A DNA stretch of 64,000 nt, from assembly GCF_001696455.1 (NCBI RefSeq), contig NZ_MAUJ01000009.1:124001-188000 (forward strand), given 5' to 3'. The stretch is from Pseudoalteromonas luteoviolacea. GTDB taxonomy: Bacteria; Pseudomonadota; Gammaproteobacteria; Enterobacterales; Alteromonadaceae. Shown one piece after another: positions 16,329-25,585 of this stretch. The position numbers were made by a program, and so were the translations under genes. The notes beneath the pieces are model-generated. The model was not told where the DNA came from, did not search any database, and saw nothing but the letters and a program-made list of their open reading frames with translations. Positions within the stretch are counted from its first letter, which is position 1, and each line of letters begins with the position of its first letter.

Positions 16329-16699
16329 GACTCTTTAATACAATGCACTTAAGTTAAGTACGTCATGGCTGACGCCCAAATATAGGACCTTTAGCTATAC
16401 TATTTTAAATATCCATAAATGTGAACAATTCTTCAATCAGATTCGATGAATAGTTAGCAATAGGTTTAGGTGTTAGCCGCAAGCGTTAACTAGCACCAAT
16501 ACTTTTTAACCAATGTAATTAAATCAACTAATCAATAAGAACTAAATACAATTAAATTTATATTCACCCTTGCTGTATATCATTACGTCACGACTCTTCG
16601 CCTGCCTATCAATTGTGACGAGTTATCCATAACAAGACAATATTGATACATAGCTTTATTGCTGCACGATTGCAGAGGTCAATTTATTCAACCAAATAA
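16329..16699. other. Intergenic region between atp terminator and membrane regulator leader
   Basis: AT-rich, no gene supported. It probably contains the regulator promoter, and possibly a small RNA ending at the hairpin 16295-16328. Confidence 0.35.
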
Positions 16700-16733
16700 A
16701 AAGCCCACGCTAAGCTTCCCTAGCGTGGGCTTT
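16700..16733 (-). terminator. Rho-independent terminator of the atp operon
   Basis: AAAGCCCACGCTA pairs with TAGCGTGGGCTTT over 13 bp around an 8-base loop, followed on the minus strand by TTTTTATTT. It lies 20 bp after the atpC stop. Confidence 0.92.
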
Positions 16734-16752
16734 AAACCAAATAGGCGGTTGG

Positions 16753-17169
16753 TTATTTGCGCAACTGGCGAATAACGCGTAGCTGTGCAAGCGCTTCTTC
16801 AAGCTGTACAGCCGCTCGATCGTAATCAAGGTCAGCCGCAGAGCCAGAAGAGATTTGCGCTTGAGCTTCACGTCTGGCTTCTTCAGCAGCCTGCTCGTCA
16901 AGTTCCTCACCGCGAATAGCAACGTCCGCAAGAACAGTTACTGATTTAGGTTGAACTTCAAGCGTACCGCCTGCAACATAGATGATCTCTTCAGTACCAT
17001 CTTCTTTAACCAAACGTACCATACCAGGTTTTAGGCCAGTCAGGAGTGGCGCGTGGCCAGGGTGAATACCTAATTCACCTTCACTACCTGTTACTTGAAT
17101 AGTGGCAACAGCGCCAGAGAATACACTCTTTTCTGCGCTTACTACGTCAAGTTGTACTGTCATTGCCAT
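16753..17169 (-). CDS. atpC: ATP synthase F1 epsilon subunit
   Basis: 138 residues, usual length. The beta-sandwich motif VTGSEGELGIHPGHAPLLTGLKPG is diagnostic, followed by the C-terminal helical hairpin that can inhibit ATP hydrolysis. It is the last gene of the atp operon, 13 bp after atpD, and is followed by a strong terminator. Confidence 0.97.
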   Translation of the reverse strand: MAMTVQLDVVSAEKSVFSGAVATIQVTGSEGELGIHPGHAPLLTGLKPGMVRLVKEDGTEEIIYVAGGTLEVQPKSVTVLADVAIRGEELDEQAAEEARREAQAQISSGSAADLDYDRAAVQLEEALAQLRVIRQLRK

Positions 17170-17182
17170 AACAACCTCCTAA

Positions 17183-18568
17183 TTACATGTTTTTAGCTTT
17201 ATCAACTGCTTCGTCGATTGAGCCAACCATGTAGAATGCCTGCTCAGGCATATCATCGTAATCACCGTTTAGGATGCCCTTAAAGCCAGAGATTGTGTCT
17301 TTAAGAGATACGTATTTACCAGGTGCACCAGTGAATACCTCAGCAACGAAGAACGGCTGAGATAGGAAACGCTGGATCTTACGTGCACGAGATACAACTT
17401 GCTTATCTTCGTCAGAAAGCTCGTCCATACCTAGGATCGCGATGATGTCTTTCAGCTCTTTATAACGCTGAAGTACAGTCTGAACGCCACGTGCAGTCTC
17501 ATAGTGCTCGTTACCGATTACTTGAGGGTCTAGCTGACGTGAAGTTGAATCTAGTGGATCAACCGCAGGGTAGATACCTAGAGACGCGATGTCACGTGAA
17601 AGTACTACAGTTGCGTCAAGGTGCGCGAACGTTGTAGCTGGTGATGGGTCAGTCAAGTCATCCGCAGGTACGTATACCGCTTGGATTGAAGTGATTGAAC
17701 CTGTCTTAGTTGAAGCGATACGCTCCTGTAGAACACCCATCTCTTCTGCAAGCGTTGGCTGGTAACCTACCGCTGAAGGCATACGACCTAGAAGTGCTGA
17801 TACCTCAGTACCTGCTAGTGTATAACGGTAGATGTTATCTACGAAGAATAGTACGTCACGACCTTCGTCACGGAACTTCTCAGCCATTGTAAGACCAGTC
17901 AGTGCAACACGTAGACGGTTACCCGGTGGCTCGTTCATCTGACCATATACTAGAGATACTTTGTCTAGTACGTTTGAGTCGTTCATCTCATGGTAGAAGT
18001 CATTACCCTCACGCGTACGCTCACCAACACCTGCGAATACAGAGTAACCGCTGTGCTCGATTGCGATGTTACGGATAAGTTCCATCATGTTTACGGTTTT
18101 ACCTACACCGGCACCACCGAATAGACCAACTTTACCACCTTTAGCGAAAGGACATACAAGGTCGATTACCTTGATACCCGTTTCTAGTAGCTCAACTGAA
18201 CTTGATTGATCTTCGTATGAAGGCGCAGCACGGTGAATAGACATACGCTCTTCTTCACCAATTGGACCTGCTTCATCGATAGGCTGACCAAGTACGTCCA
18301 TGATACGACCTAGGGTCTTAGTACCAACTGGAACCTTGATTGGCTCACCTGTGCCTTCTACTGAGATACCACGACGTAGACCGTCAGTAGTACCAAGTGC
18401 GATACCACGTACCACACCGCCACCTAACTGCTGTTGCACTTCTAGTGTCAAACCAGCTAGGTCGCCTTCTGTAACTTTTAGTGCGTCATATACGGCTGGC
18501 ACGTTGTCTTGTGGAAACTCGATGTCCACAACGGCGCCGATAATTTGGACGACCTTACCTAAACTCAT
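17183..18568 (-). CDS. atpD: ATP synthase F1 beta subunit (catalytic)
   Basis: 461 residues. P-loop GGAGVGKT at 151-158, catalytic region GERTREG, Walker B VLFFVDNIYR, and the ATP synthase signature PAVDPLDSTSR. It holds the catalytic sites of the F1 hexamer at the inner membrane. Gene order atpG-atpD-atpC is standard. Confidence 0.98.
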   Translation of the reverse strand: MSLGKVVQIIGAVVDIEFPQDNVPAVYDALKVTEGDLAGLTLEVQQQLGGGVVRGIALGTTDGLRRGISVEGTGEPIKVPVGTKTLGRIMDVLGQPIDEAGPIGEEERMSIHRAAPSYEDQSSSVELLETGIKVIDLVCPFAKGGKVGLFGGAGVGKTVNMMELIRNIAIEHSGYSVFAGVGERTREGNDFYHEMNDSNVLDKVSLVYGQMNEPPGNRLRVALTGLTMAEKFRDEGRDVLFFVDNIYRYTLAGTEVSALLGRMPSAVGYQPTLAEEMGVLQERIASTKTGSITSIQAVYVPADDLTDPSPATTFAHLDATVVLSRDIASLGIYPAVDPLDSTSRQLDPQVIGNEHYETARGVQTVLQRYKELKDIIAILGMDELSDEDKQVVSRARKIQRFLSQPFFVAEVFTGAPGKYVSLKDTISGFKGILNGDYDDMPEQAFYMVGSIDEAVDKAKNM

Positions 18569-18600
18569 GTCTATTCCTCTCGTTAAACTTTGCCGAAGCG

Positions 18601-19461
18601 TTAAACAGCAGCCGAACCGCCAACAATCTCACTGATTTCTTGTGTGATTGCAGCCTGACGTGCTTTGTTGTAAACAAGTTGCAGCTCATCCATTAGGTCG
18701 CCTGCGTTATCAGTTGCGGCTTTCATCGCAACCATACGGGCAGCCTGTTCAGATGCAGCATTTTCTACTACACCTTGGTACACCTGTGACTCAATGAAAC
18801 GAACCAATAGCGTCTCTAAGATCGCTTCTGGGTTTGGCTCATATAAGTAGTCCCAAGCGTGGGCTGATACTTCTTCTTCAGCTTTTGGCAAAGGTAATAA
18901 CTGTTCGATCGTTGGCTCTTGCTTCATTGTGTTTACGAATTTGTTGTACACAACGAACAAGCGGTCAATTTTGCCTTCAGCAAATGCATCTAGCATTACT
19001 TTTACAGGACCAATGACGTCCTGAATTGAAGGTGCATCTCCAAGACCCGCTTTTTTAGCGAGTAATTCACCGCCAAAACGATGGAAGAAACCGGCCGCCT
19101 TGCTACCTAAAGTAGCATATTCAGCGTCAACGCCTTTTTCTTTCCACGCCTTAACGTCTTGTGTGATTTTCTTAAACTCGTTTGAGTTTAAGCCACCACA
19201 CAGACCACGGTCAGTTGAGATAACAATATAACCAACTCGCTTCACATCACGCTCTTCTAAGAACGGGTGATGGAAGTCAAGATTTGCTTGAGCAACACGA
19301 CCGATCACTTTGCGTAAGTTCTCAGCGTATGGACGGCTTGACGCCACGCGGTCTTGCGCCTTCTTCATTTTAGAAGCGGCAACCATCTCCATCGCGCTGG
19401 TGATCTTTTGAGTATTCTTAATACTCCCGATCTTGCTTTTTATCTCTTTTCCGCTGGCCAT
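18601..19461 (-). CDS. atpG: ATP synthase F1 gamma subunit
   Basis: 286 residues. The N-terminal helix GKEIKSKIGSIKNTQKITSAMEMVAASKMKKAQ and the C-terminal helix with MKAATDNAGDLMDELQL are the rotor coiled coil. It links catalytic rotation to the c-ring. Standard position between atpA and atpD. Confidence 0.98.
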   Translation of the reverse strand: MASGKEIKSKIGSIKNTQKITSAMEMVAASKMKKAQDRVASSRPYAENLRKVIGRVAQANLDFHHPFLEERDVKRVGYIVISTDRGLCGGLNSNEFKKITQDVKAWKEKGVDAEYATLGSKAAGFFHRFGGELLAKKAGLGDAPSIQDVIGPVKVMLDAFAEGKIDRLFVVYNKFVNTMKQEPTIEQLLPLPKAEEEVSAHAWDYLYEPNPEAILETLLVRFIESQVYQGVVENAASEQAARMVAMKAATDNAGDLMDELQLVYNKARQAAITQEISEIVGGSAAV

Positions 19462-19510
19462 GACTCTCTCTCCGAATCAGTGGTGACCGAAGTCACCATG
19501 AATAACTAAA

Positions 19511-21052
19511 TTACCAAGTTTGCGTCGACTTGAACTTCTCTAGAAGTTCTTTAAGTTGCGCTTCAATCTCAGCGTTGTAGTTACCCGTTTCGTTGATTTG
19601 AGTCATCAGCTCTGCGTAAGTGCTGTTTGCGAAACCGATTAGGCCTTCTTCGAAATCGCCAATTTTGTTGATTTCGATGTCTTGTAGGAAGCCTTTCTCA
19701 GCAGCAAATAGAGACAGAGACATTTCAGCAACAGACATAGGTGCGTATTGCTTCTGCTTCATTAGCTCTGTTACACGCTCACCGTGCTCAAGCTGTGCAC
19801 GCGTTGCATCGTCAAGGTCAGAAGCGAACTGTGAGAACGCTGCTAGTTCACGGTACTGAGCTAGCGCTAGACGGATACCACCACCTAGTTTCTTAACGAT
19901 TTTAGTTTGCGCTGCACCACCTACACGAGATACCGAGATACCAGCGTTAACCGCTGGACGGATACCTGCGTTGAATAAGTCAGTTTCTAGGAAGATCTGA
20001 CCATCGGTGATTGAGATAACGTTAGTAGGTACGAATGCAGAAACGTCACCACCTTGAGTTTCAATGATTGGCAATGCCGTCAATGAACCTGTTTTACCTT
20101 TCACTTCACCGTTAGTGAACTTCTCAACGTAATCAGCGTTAACACGTGATGCACGCTCTAGAAGACGTGAGTGAAGGTAGAATACGTCACCTGGGTATGC
20201 TTCACGACCTGGTGGACGCTTAAGTAGTAGTGAGATCTGACGGTAAGCAACAGCTTGCTTAGAAAGATCATCATATACGATAAGCGCGTCTTCACCGCGG
20301 TCACGGAAGTATTCACCCATAGTACAACCAGCAAATGGCGCTAGGTATTGAAGCGCTGCTGATTCAGAAGCTGATGCAACAACAACGATTGTGTTTTCAA
20401 GTGCACCGTGCTCTTCTAATTTACGTACTACGTTTGCGATAGTAGATGCTTTTTGACCAACCGCTACGTACACACACTTAACGCCTGTGTCTTTTTGGTT
20501 GATGATTGCATCGATTGCAAGTGCAGTTTTACCAGTCTGACGGTCACCGATCACTAGCTCACGCTGACCACGACCAACTGGGATCATCGCATCGATAGAC
20601 TTATAACCAGTTTGTACTGGCTCATCTACTGATTGACGCTCGATTACACCTGGTGCAATTTTTTCAACTGGTTCGAAACCATCGTTGTCTAGTGCACCTT
20701 TACCATCGATTGGTGCACCTAGTGTGTTTACAACACGACCTAGTAGACCACGGCCTACTGGAACTTCAAGGATACGACCTGTAGATTGTACTTTTACGCC
20801 TTCTTTAAGGTCTGCGTAAGGACCCATAACTACTGCACCTACTGAGTCACGCTCAAGGTTCAATGCAATAGCATAACGGTTGCCAGGAAGCTCGATCATC
20901 TCACCTTGCATACAGTCAGCTAGACCGTGGATGCGGATGATACCGTCAGTAACAGATACGATAGTACCTTCGTTACGTGCTTCACTTACAACTTCAAACT
21001 GCTCAATACGCTGCTTGATCAGTGCAGAAATTTCTGTGGAATTAAGTTGCAT
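19511..21052 (-). CDS. atpA: ATP synthase F1 alpha subunit
   Basis: 513 residues, the same length as in E. coli. P-loop GDRQTGKT near 169-176 and the signature PAVNAGISVSRVGGAAQ are present. It is the non-catalytic nucleotide-binding subunit of F1. It starts 14 bp after atpH in the operon. Confidence 0.98.
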   Translation of the reverse strand: MQLNSTEISALIKQRIEQFEVVSEARNEGTIVSVTDGIIRIHGLADCMQGEMIELPGNRYAIALNLERDSVGAVVMGPYADLKEGVKVQSTGRILEVPVGRGLLGRVVNTLGAPIDGKGALDNDGFEPVEKIAPGVIERQSVDEPVQTGYKSIDAMIPVGRGQRELVIGDRQTGKTALAIDAIINQKDTGVKCVYVAVGQKASTIANVVRKLEEHGALENTIVVVASASESAALQYLAPFAGCTMGEYFRDRGEDALIVYDDLSKQAVAYRQISLLLKRPPGREAYPGDVFYLHSRLLERASRVNADYVEKFTNGEVKGKTGSLTALPIIETQGGDVSAFVPTNVISITDGQIFLETDLFNAGIRPAVNAGISVSRVGGAAQTKIVKKLGGGIRLALAQYRELAAFSQFASDLDDATRAQLEHGERVTELMKQKQYAPMSVAEMSLSLFAAEKGFLQDIEINKIGDFEEGLIGFANSTYAELMTQINETGNYNAEIEAQLKELLEKFKSTQTW

Positions 21053-21066
21053 GCTCTTTTTCCCAA

Positions 21067-21600
21067 TTACGATTGTAGCGACACTGCTAGGCGGTCTAAT
21101 TTACCGCGTACGCTACCGTCAATTACGGTATCGCCAGCTTTGATAACCAAACCACTTACTACGGTTTCGTCAATGCTACAATTCAGCTTAACTTTGCGTG
21201 CGAAACGTTTTTCTAACGCAGCGCCCAATTTATCTTGCTGCTCTTGCGCAAGTTCAGTTGCAGAAACCACGTCAACGTCGATTTCTTTATCATAATCCGC
21301 TTTTAGTTCAGCGAATTGTTCAGCAACTGCAGGGACTGCAGATAAACGCTCATTTTCGGCCATCAGCTTGATAAGATTTTGACCTTGTTCGTTGAGTTGT
21401 TCAGCACATAGCTTGATGATGACTTCAGACTGCTCAGCCTGAGTAGCAATGCTACCCAGTAGCGCCTGAACCTGCTCATCGCTAGTCACTTGACCAGCGA
21501 AGAACAGCATTTCATTCCAAGCTTCAACAGCACCTTTCTCAACGGCAAGTTCAAAAGCCGCTTTAGCGTATGGGCGAGCGATAGTAGTCAATTCAGACAT
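21067..21600 (-). CDS. atpH: ATP synthase F1 delta subunit
   Basis: 177 residues from ATG 21600 (MSELTTIARPYAKAAFELA). An ATG two codons earlier is too close to AGGAGG, while 21600 lies 8 bases from it, and 177 residues equals the E. coli length. The C-terminal motif KLNCSIDETVVSGLVIKAGDTVIDGSVRGKL is typical. It connects F1 to the peripheral stalk. Confidence 0.96.
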   Translation of the reverse strand: MSELTTIARPYAKAAFELAVEKGAVEAWNEMLFFAGQVTSDEQVQALLGSIATQAEQSEVIIKLCAEQLNEQGQNLIKLMAENERLSAVPAVAEQFAELKADYDKEIDVDVVSATELAQEQQDKLGAALEKRFARKVKLNCSIDETVVSGLVIKAGDTVIDGSVRGKLDRLAVSLQS

Positions 21601-21616
21601 GCTCATACCCTCCTAA

Positions 21617-22087
21617 TTAAAGCTCAGCAACTAGCTTATCAACGATATCGCTGTGTGCGTCTTGATTAATTTCACGCTCTAAAATCTTTTCAGCGCCAAC
21701 CACTGCTAAAGTAGCTACTTGAGAACGTAGTTCTTCTTTAACACGGTTACGCTCTGAATCAATTTCAGAGTGTCCTTGAGCAATAATCTTCTCACGCTCT
21801 TGTTGACCACGAGTTGTCTCTTCGTCAACGATAAGCGCAGCACGCTTTTTAGCTTGCTCAATGATTTCAGCAGCTTGAGATTTCGCTTCATTTAGCTCTA
21901 CCGCGGCTTCTTTACGAACGCGCTCAAGCTCTTTTTCAGCTTCATCAGAGGCAGCTAAACCATCTTCAATTTTTTTCTGGCGAGCTTCAATCGCACCATT
22001 TAGTGGTGGCCATACGTACTTCATACAGAATAATACGAAGACCACAAATGCGATTAATTCACCTAGTAGAGTGGCGTTTAAGTTCAC
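21617..22087 (-). CDS. atpF: ATP synthase F0 b subunit
   Basis: 156 residues, as in E. coli. One N-terminal membrane helix (LLGELIAFVVFVLFCMKYVW) is followed by a long charged Ala/Glu/Lys coiled coil that forms the peripheral stalk dimer. It lies between atpE and atpH. Confidence 0.97.
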   Translation of the reverse strand: MNLNATLLGELIAFVVFVLFCMKYVWPPLNGAIEARQKKIEDGLAASDEAEKELERVRKEAAVELNEAKSQAAEIIEQAKKRAALIVDEETTRGQQEREKIIAQGHSEIDSERNRVKEELRSQVATLAVVGAEKILEREINQDAHSDIVDKLVAEL

Positions 22088-22132
22088 AACCGCTCCTCCT
22101 TAAAATAGTAAGCTGTTCAAAAAATAAGGCTA

Positions 22133-22366
22133 TTAAAGTACGAACAACAATACCATCGCGATACCTACACCGATCATTGCTACCGCATCGATTAGACCAG
22201 CTAGGATGAACATTTTAACTTGTAGTGAAGGTGCAAGTTCAGGCTGACGAGCACACGCTTCTAGGAATTTACCACCCATGTTACCGAAGCCGATAGCAGT
22301 ACCGATAGCACCGAAACCGATAAGTAGAGCAACAGCGATGTACTTAAGACCTAATACTAGTTCCAT
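22133..22366 (-). CDS. atpE: ATP synthase F0 c subunit (proton-binding ring)
   Basis: 77 residues from ATG 22366, six bases after GGAG; an in-frame TTG at 22378 is less likely. Two membrane helices flank the polar loop RQPEL. The essential carboxylate is Asp60 in LAGLIDAVAMIG, and the Na+-site pattern is absent, indicating proton coupling. Confidence 0.96.
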   Translation of the reverse strand: MELVLGLKYIAVALLIGFGAIGTAIGFGNMGGKFLEACARQPELAPSLQVKMFILAGLIDAVAMIGVGIAMVLLFVL

Positions 22367-22433
22367 TTTTTTCTCCAAAGTTTCATTTGTAAATTAAAGT
22401 TAAAGTTAAAAAATCTTTTTAAAAATTATATTC

Positions 22434-23291
22434 TTAGTGGTTATCTGAGCTAGCCATGCTTAGGTATACGATCGTCAGCATCATGAATACGAATGCTTGA
22501 AGAACGATAACTAAGATGTGGAAAGCAGCCCAAATGAAGTGCAGAGGTAACTGCATCAAACCAACTGCGCCGATCAAGATGAAGATCAGCTCACCCGCGT
22601 AAAGGTTACCGAACAAACGTAGTGCAAGCGAGAAAGGCTTAGCAACTAATGCGATTGTTTCTAGTAACAAGTTACAAGGGATTAAGAAAATCATGCCGAT
22701 TTTGTTCTTAGTGCTGAATGGGTGAAGCGTAAGTTCAGCAATAAAACCGCCGATGCCTTTCATTTTAATTGAGTAACCGATCATCAAAAAGAATACGCCC
22801 AGTGCTAGCGCAGCAGTCATATTAATGTCTGTTGTCGGTACAATTTTCATGTATACATCGTGTGAGTCCATACCAAATGCTGTTTCACCAACGAAACCAG
22901 CGAAAGCAGGTAGGAAATCAACCGGAATTAAGTCCATTAAGTTCATTAAGAACACCCAAACAAAGATTGTTAGGGCTAATGGTGCGATTAGAGCGCTTTT
23001 ACCGTGATAAGTATCGCGAACGTTGTCACCAACGAACTCAACAATCATCTCGATGAAGCACTGAAATTTACCAGGAACACCTGTAGTGGATTTTTTAGCG
23101 GCGCTACGGAAGATCCATAAAAATACAAGACCTAAACCGATTGACCATGCGAGGGTATCTACGTGCCATGTCCAGAATCCACTATCCGCACATGCTTTAT
23201 TGAAGGCAAGACCGGCATCGGTCGAACACATCTTGGCATTGGTCAAGTGGTGCTGAATATGGCTTGATAGAGTAACTTCTTCTGCAGCCAT
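22434..23291 (-). CDS. atpB: ATP synthase F0 a subunit
   Basis: 285 residues, multi-span. The conserved channel helix with the essential Arg is seen in LALRLFGNLYAGELIFILIG. It forms the proton half-channels against the c-ring. Standard position between atpI and atpE. Confidence 0.97.
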   Translation of the reverse strand: MAAEEVTLSSHIQHHLTNAKMCSTDAGLAFNKACADSGFWTWHVDTLAWSIGLGLVFLWIFRSAAKKSTTGVPGKFQCFIEMIVEFVGDNVRDTYHGKSALIAPLALTIFVWVFLMNLMDLIPVDFLPAFAGFVGETAFGMDSHDVYMKIVPTTDINMTAALALGVFFLMIGYSIKMKGIGGFIAELTLHPFSTKNKIGMIFLIPCNLLLETIALVAKPFSLALRLFGNLYAGELIFILIGAVGLMQLPLHFIWAAFHILVIVLQAFVFMMLTIVYLSMASSDNH

Positions 23292-23306
23292 GTTTTATCC
23301 CAAAAG

Positions 23307-23687
23307 TTAATGATTAAAAAAAATCGGTGCTAGCCACTGCGAAAACATCACGAGTATGTAACAGCAGAAAAATGGCAACGCCATGACACTTAAATGTTTA
23401 AATACCAGTGCAAATATGCAAATGGTTAGCAAAAATTTTAATCCTTTGCCTCGTTTTAACGAGTCATATACTTGCTCTGCTTTACTTGCGCCTACATATC
23501 TGAAGGCATACAAAGCAAATACGAAGTTCGGCAGCACAATTGCAACACCGCCCATCAACGCAGACAGACCGGCTTGTGCTCCCCAAACTACTAAAACTAT
23601 TACTGCAGCAAACAGCGCTACGATACCCTGAAGCAAGACACCTTTTAATGCGGCACGTCTATACGGGCCAGCTAACGAATGAGTCAC
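23307..23687 (-). CDS. atpI: ATP synthase accessory protein AtpI
   Basis: 126 residues with four predicted membrane segments and the AtpI-type motif LMGGVAIVLPNFVFALYAFRYVGASKA. In other bacteria it helps c-ring assembly or Mg2+ supply but is not essential. It uses a GTG start and is the first gene of the atp operon, so the operon promoter lies between it and parB. Confidence 0.9.
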   Translation of the reverse strand: MTHSLAGPYRRAALKGVLLQGIVALFAAVIVLVVWGAQAGLSALMGGVAIVLPNFVFALYAFRYVGASKAEQVYDSLKRGKGLKFLLTICIFALVFKHLSVMALPFFCCYILVMFSQWLAPIFFNH

Positions 23688-23774
23688 TTTATATTAACCT
23701 TAATGACGCTAAAATTTATCAGGGTATAAAAACTGGCGAAATTATACTGATTTCTGCTCAATTTGCAACTTGAC

Positions 23775-23814
23775 GCGACGAATTGACGCATAAAATAGGC
23801 ACACAATTCGTCGC
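23775..23814. promoter_or_regulatory. 11-bp inverted repeat between parB and atpI
   Basis: GCGACGAATTG (23775-23785) and CAATTCGTCGC (23804-23814) are perfect inverted copies 18 bp apart, extended by the imperfect outer arms AATTTGC/GCAAATT. No T-run follows on the minus strand. It could end the parAB transcript or be an operator for the atp promoter. Confidence 0.5.
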
Positions 23815-23825
23815 AAATTTGACCT

Positions 23826-24770
23826 TTAGGAGGGTTGTTGTAAATCTGGATGGATCCGCCCAAGAATGCCGTCTAATTCATCAAGATCAGCGTAAGAAAT
23901 AACCAGCTTTCCTTTGCCTTTTTGATTGTAGTTGATCTCTACTTTGGCACCCAAGTTTTCTGCCAGCTGTTGTTCTAACAGTTTGACATCTGGGTCCTTT
24001 TCTTTTGCTTCTTTTTTAACCGCTGGTTCTTGCATTGCACGGACAAGTTTCTCGGTTTCACGTACCGTTAAGCCTTTCGCGACCGCAGTGCGTGCAGCTT
24101 CGGATTGTGCTTCCCCTTGTAGTGATAATAAGCACCGTGCATGGCCCATTTCTATATCACCATGTTCTAACAAGATTTTTACATCATCATTGAGGTTGAT
24201 TAAACGTAACAAGTTAGTAACGGTTGTACGCGATTTACCTACAGCATCAGCCACTTGCTGGTGCGTTAGCTCAAATTCATTGAGTAATCTATCCAGCGCG
24301 ACGGCCTCTTCCATCGCGTTTAAATCTTCACGCTGTATATTCTCAATCAGTGCGATGGCAACAGCAGCATCATCCTCAACGTCTTTAAGAATGCACGGTA
24401 CGACATCAAGACCAGCCAACTGTGAAGCTCGCCAACGGCGTTCACCCGCGATGATTTCATATTGCTTTTGATTTACTTTGCGCACAACAATGGGTTGTAA
24501 AACACCTTGTGCTCTGATTGAATTGGCCAGTTCTTCTAATGCCTGTTCAGACATATCTTTGCGCGGTTGATATTTTCCGCGTTGTAAAAATTCAATAGGT
24601 AAATGCTGCAATTCGTTTTCAGAGGCAGCAACTTGCTCAGTCGCAGACTCAGGAGGCTGTGACTCATTAGATTGCGCTTCTACAGTTTCCTTTGGTGCGG
24701 CAGCTGGTGGCTTGGCAGAGCTGAGTAATGCATCCAACCCTCGTCCCAATCCTCTTTTTTTTACCGACAT
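23826..24770 (-). CDS. parB: Chromosome partitioning protein ParB
   Basis: 314 residues. The start KKRGLGRGLDALL, the CTP-binding motif GERRWRAS (109-116), the adjacent ENIQREDLNAMEEA motif, the HTH (THQQVADAVGKSRTTVTNLLRL) and the C-terminal dimerisation part are all present. It binds parS and spreads as a CTP-driven clamp to segregate the origin. Two parS-consensus sites lie in recF at 42181 and 42814, about 18 kb away across the origin. It lies 15 bp after parA. Confidence 0.97.
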   Translation of the reverse strand: MSVKKRGLGRGLDALLSSAKPPAAAPKETVEAQSNESQPPESATEQVAASENELQHLPIEFLQRGKYQPRKDMSEQALEELANSIRAQGVLQPIVVRKVNQKQYEIIAGERRWRASQLAGLDVVPCILKDVEDDAAVAIALIENIQREDLNAMEEAVALDRLLNEFELTHQQVADAVGKSRTTVTNLLRLINLNDDVKILLEHGDIEMGHARCLLSLQGEAQSEAARTAVAKGLTVRETEKLVRAMQEPAVKKEAKEKDPDVKLLEQQLAENLGAKVEINYNQKGKGKLVISYADLDELDGILGRIHPDLQQPS

Positions 24771-24785
24771 GTTTTTATTATCCTC

Positions 24786-25571
24786 TTATGCTACTGCTGC
24801 AGCTTGCTTTTCTTGACGACGCAACATTTCCCCAGCTAATGCAAGATAGGCTTTTGCACCGCTTGAAGCACGATCGTAATACATTGCAGGCGCACCAAAA
24901 CTAGGCGCTTCGGCTAAACGCACATTTCTAGGAATGACAGTACGATATACTTTTTCACCAAAGTGCTGTTTCAGTTGTTCCGATACATCATTCGCTAAAC
25001 GGTTACGTGGATCATACATAGTGCGCAGAATCCCCTCAATTTGCAATGAAGGATTTACCAGTTTAGAAAGTTGTGTGATTGTGTCCATGAGTGCCGTTAA
25101 TCCCTCAAGTGCGTAATACTCACATTGCATTGGCACCATTACCGAATCTGCGGCGGCCATGGCATTAACGGTCAACATGTTGAGTGAAGGGGGGCAATCA
25201 ATAAAAATAAATTCGTAATCATCCTGAACAGATTCAATCGCATTGCGCAAACGCACTTCACGCGCAAATAACTCCATTAGCTTAACTTCAGCTGCAGTGA
25301 CATCGCCATTGGCGGCAATTAAATGATATTCACCAGAGGTTTCAGTGCAGATAACTTCATTGATAGGTGTTTCTTCTATCAATAGATCATAAATCGTGGC
25401 GACCTCGGAATACTTATCAACACCACTGCCCATAGTGGCATTACCTTGGGGATCAAGATCGATCAGCAATACTTTTCTTTTGGTTGCTGCCATCGAGGCA
25501 GCAAGGTTAACCGCAGTGGTTGTTTTACCAACGCCACCTTTTTGGTTTGCAATTGCAATGACTCTAGCCAC
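24786..25571 (-). CDS. parA: Chromosome partitioning ATPase ParA (Soj)
   Basis: 261 residues. Deviant Walker A KGGVGKTTTAVNLAA near 11-25, Walker A-prime LIDLDPQGNAT, and Walker B FIDCPPSLNMLTVNAM. It forms nucleoid-bound ATP dimers that pull ParB-parS complexes. It follows rsmG by 14 bp in the mnmG-rsmG-parA-parB transcription unit. Confidence 0.97.
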   Translation of the reverse strand: MARVIAIANQKGGVGKTTTAVNLAASMAATKRKVLLIDLDPQGNATMGSGVDKYSEVATIYDLLIEETPINEVICTETSGEYHLIAANGDVTAAEVKLMELFAREVRLRNAIESVQDDYEFIFIDCPPSLNMLTVNAMAAADSVMVPMQCEYYALEGLTALMDTITQLSKLVNPSLQIEGILRTMYDPRNRLANDVSEQLKQHFGEKVYRTVIPRNVRLAEAPSFGAPAMYYDRASSGAKAYLALAGEMLRRQEKQAAAVA

Positions 25572-25585
25572 AGTGTCCTCGACTC

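Noticed and set aside
16710..16931. 73-residue frame antiparallel/overlapping atpC
   Set aside because: It runs in another frame through atpC and its terminator; atpC is certain.
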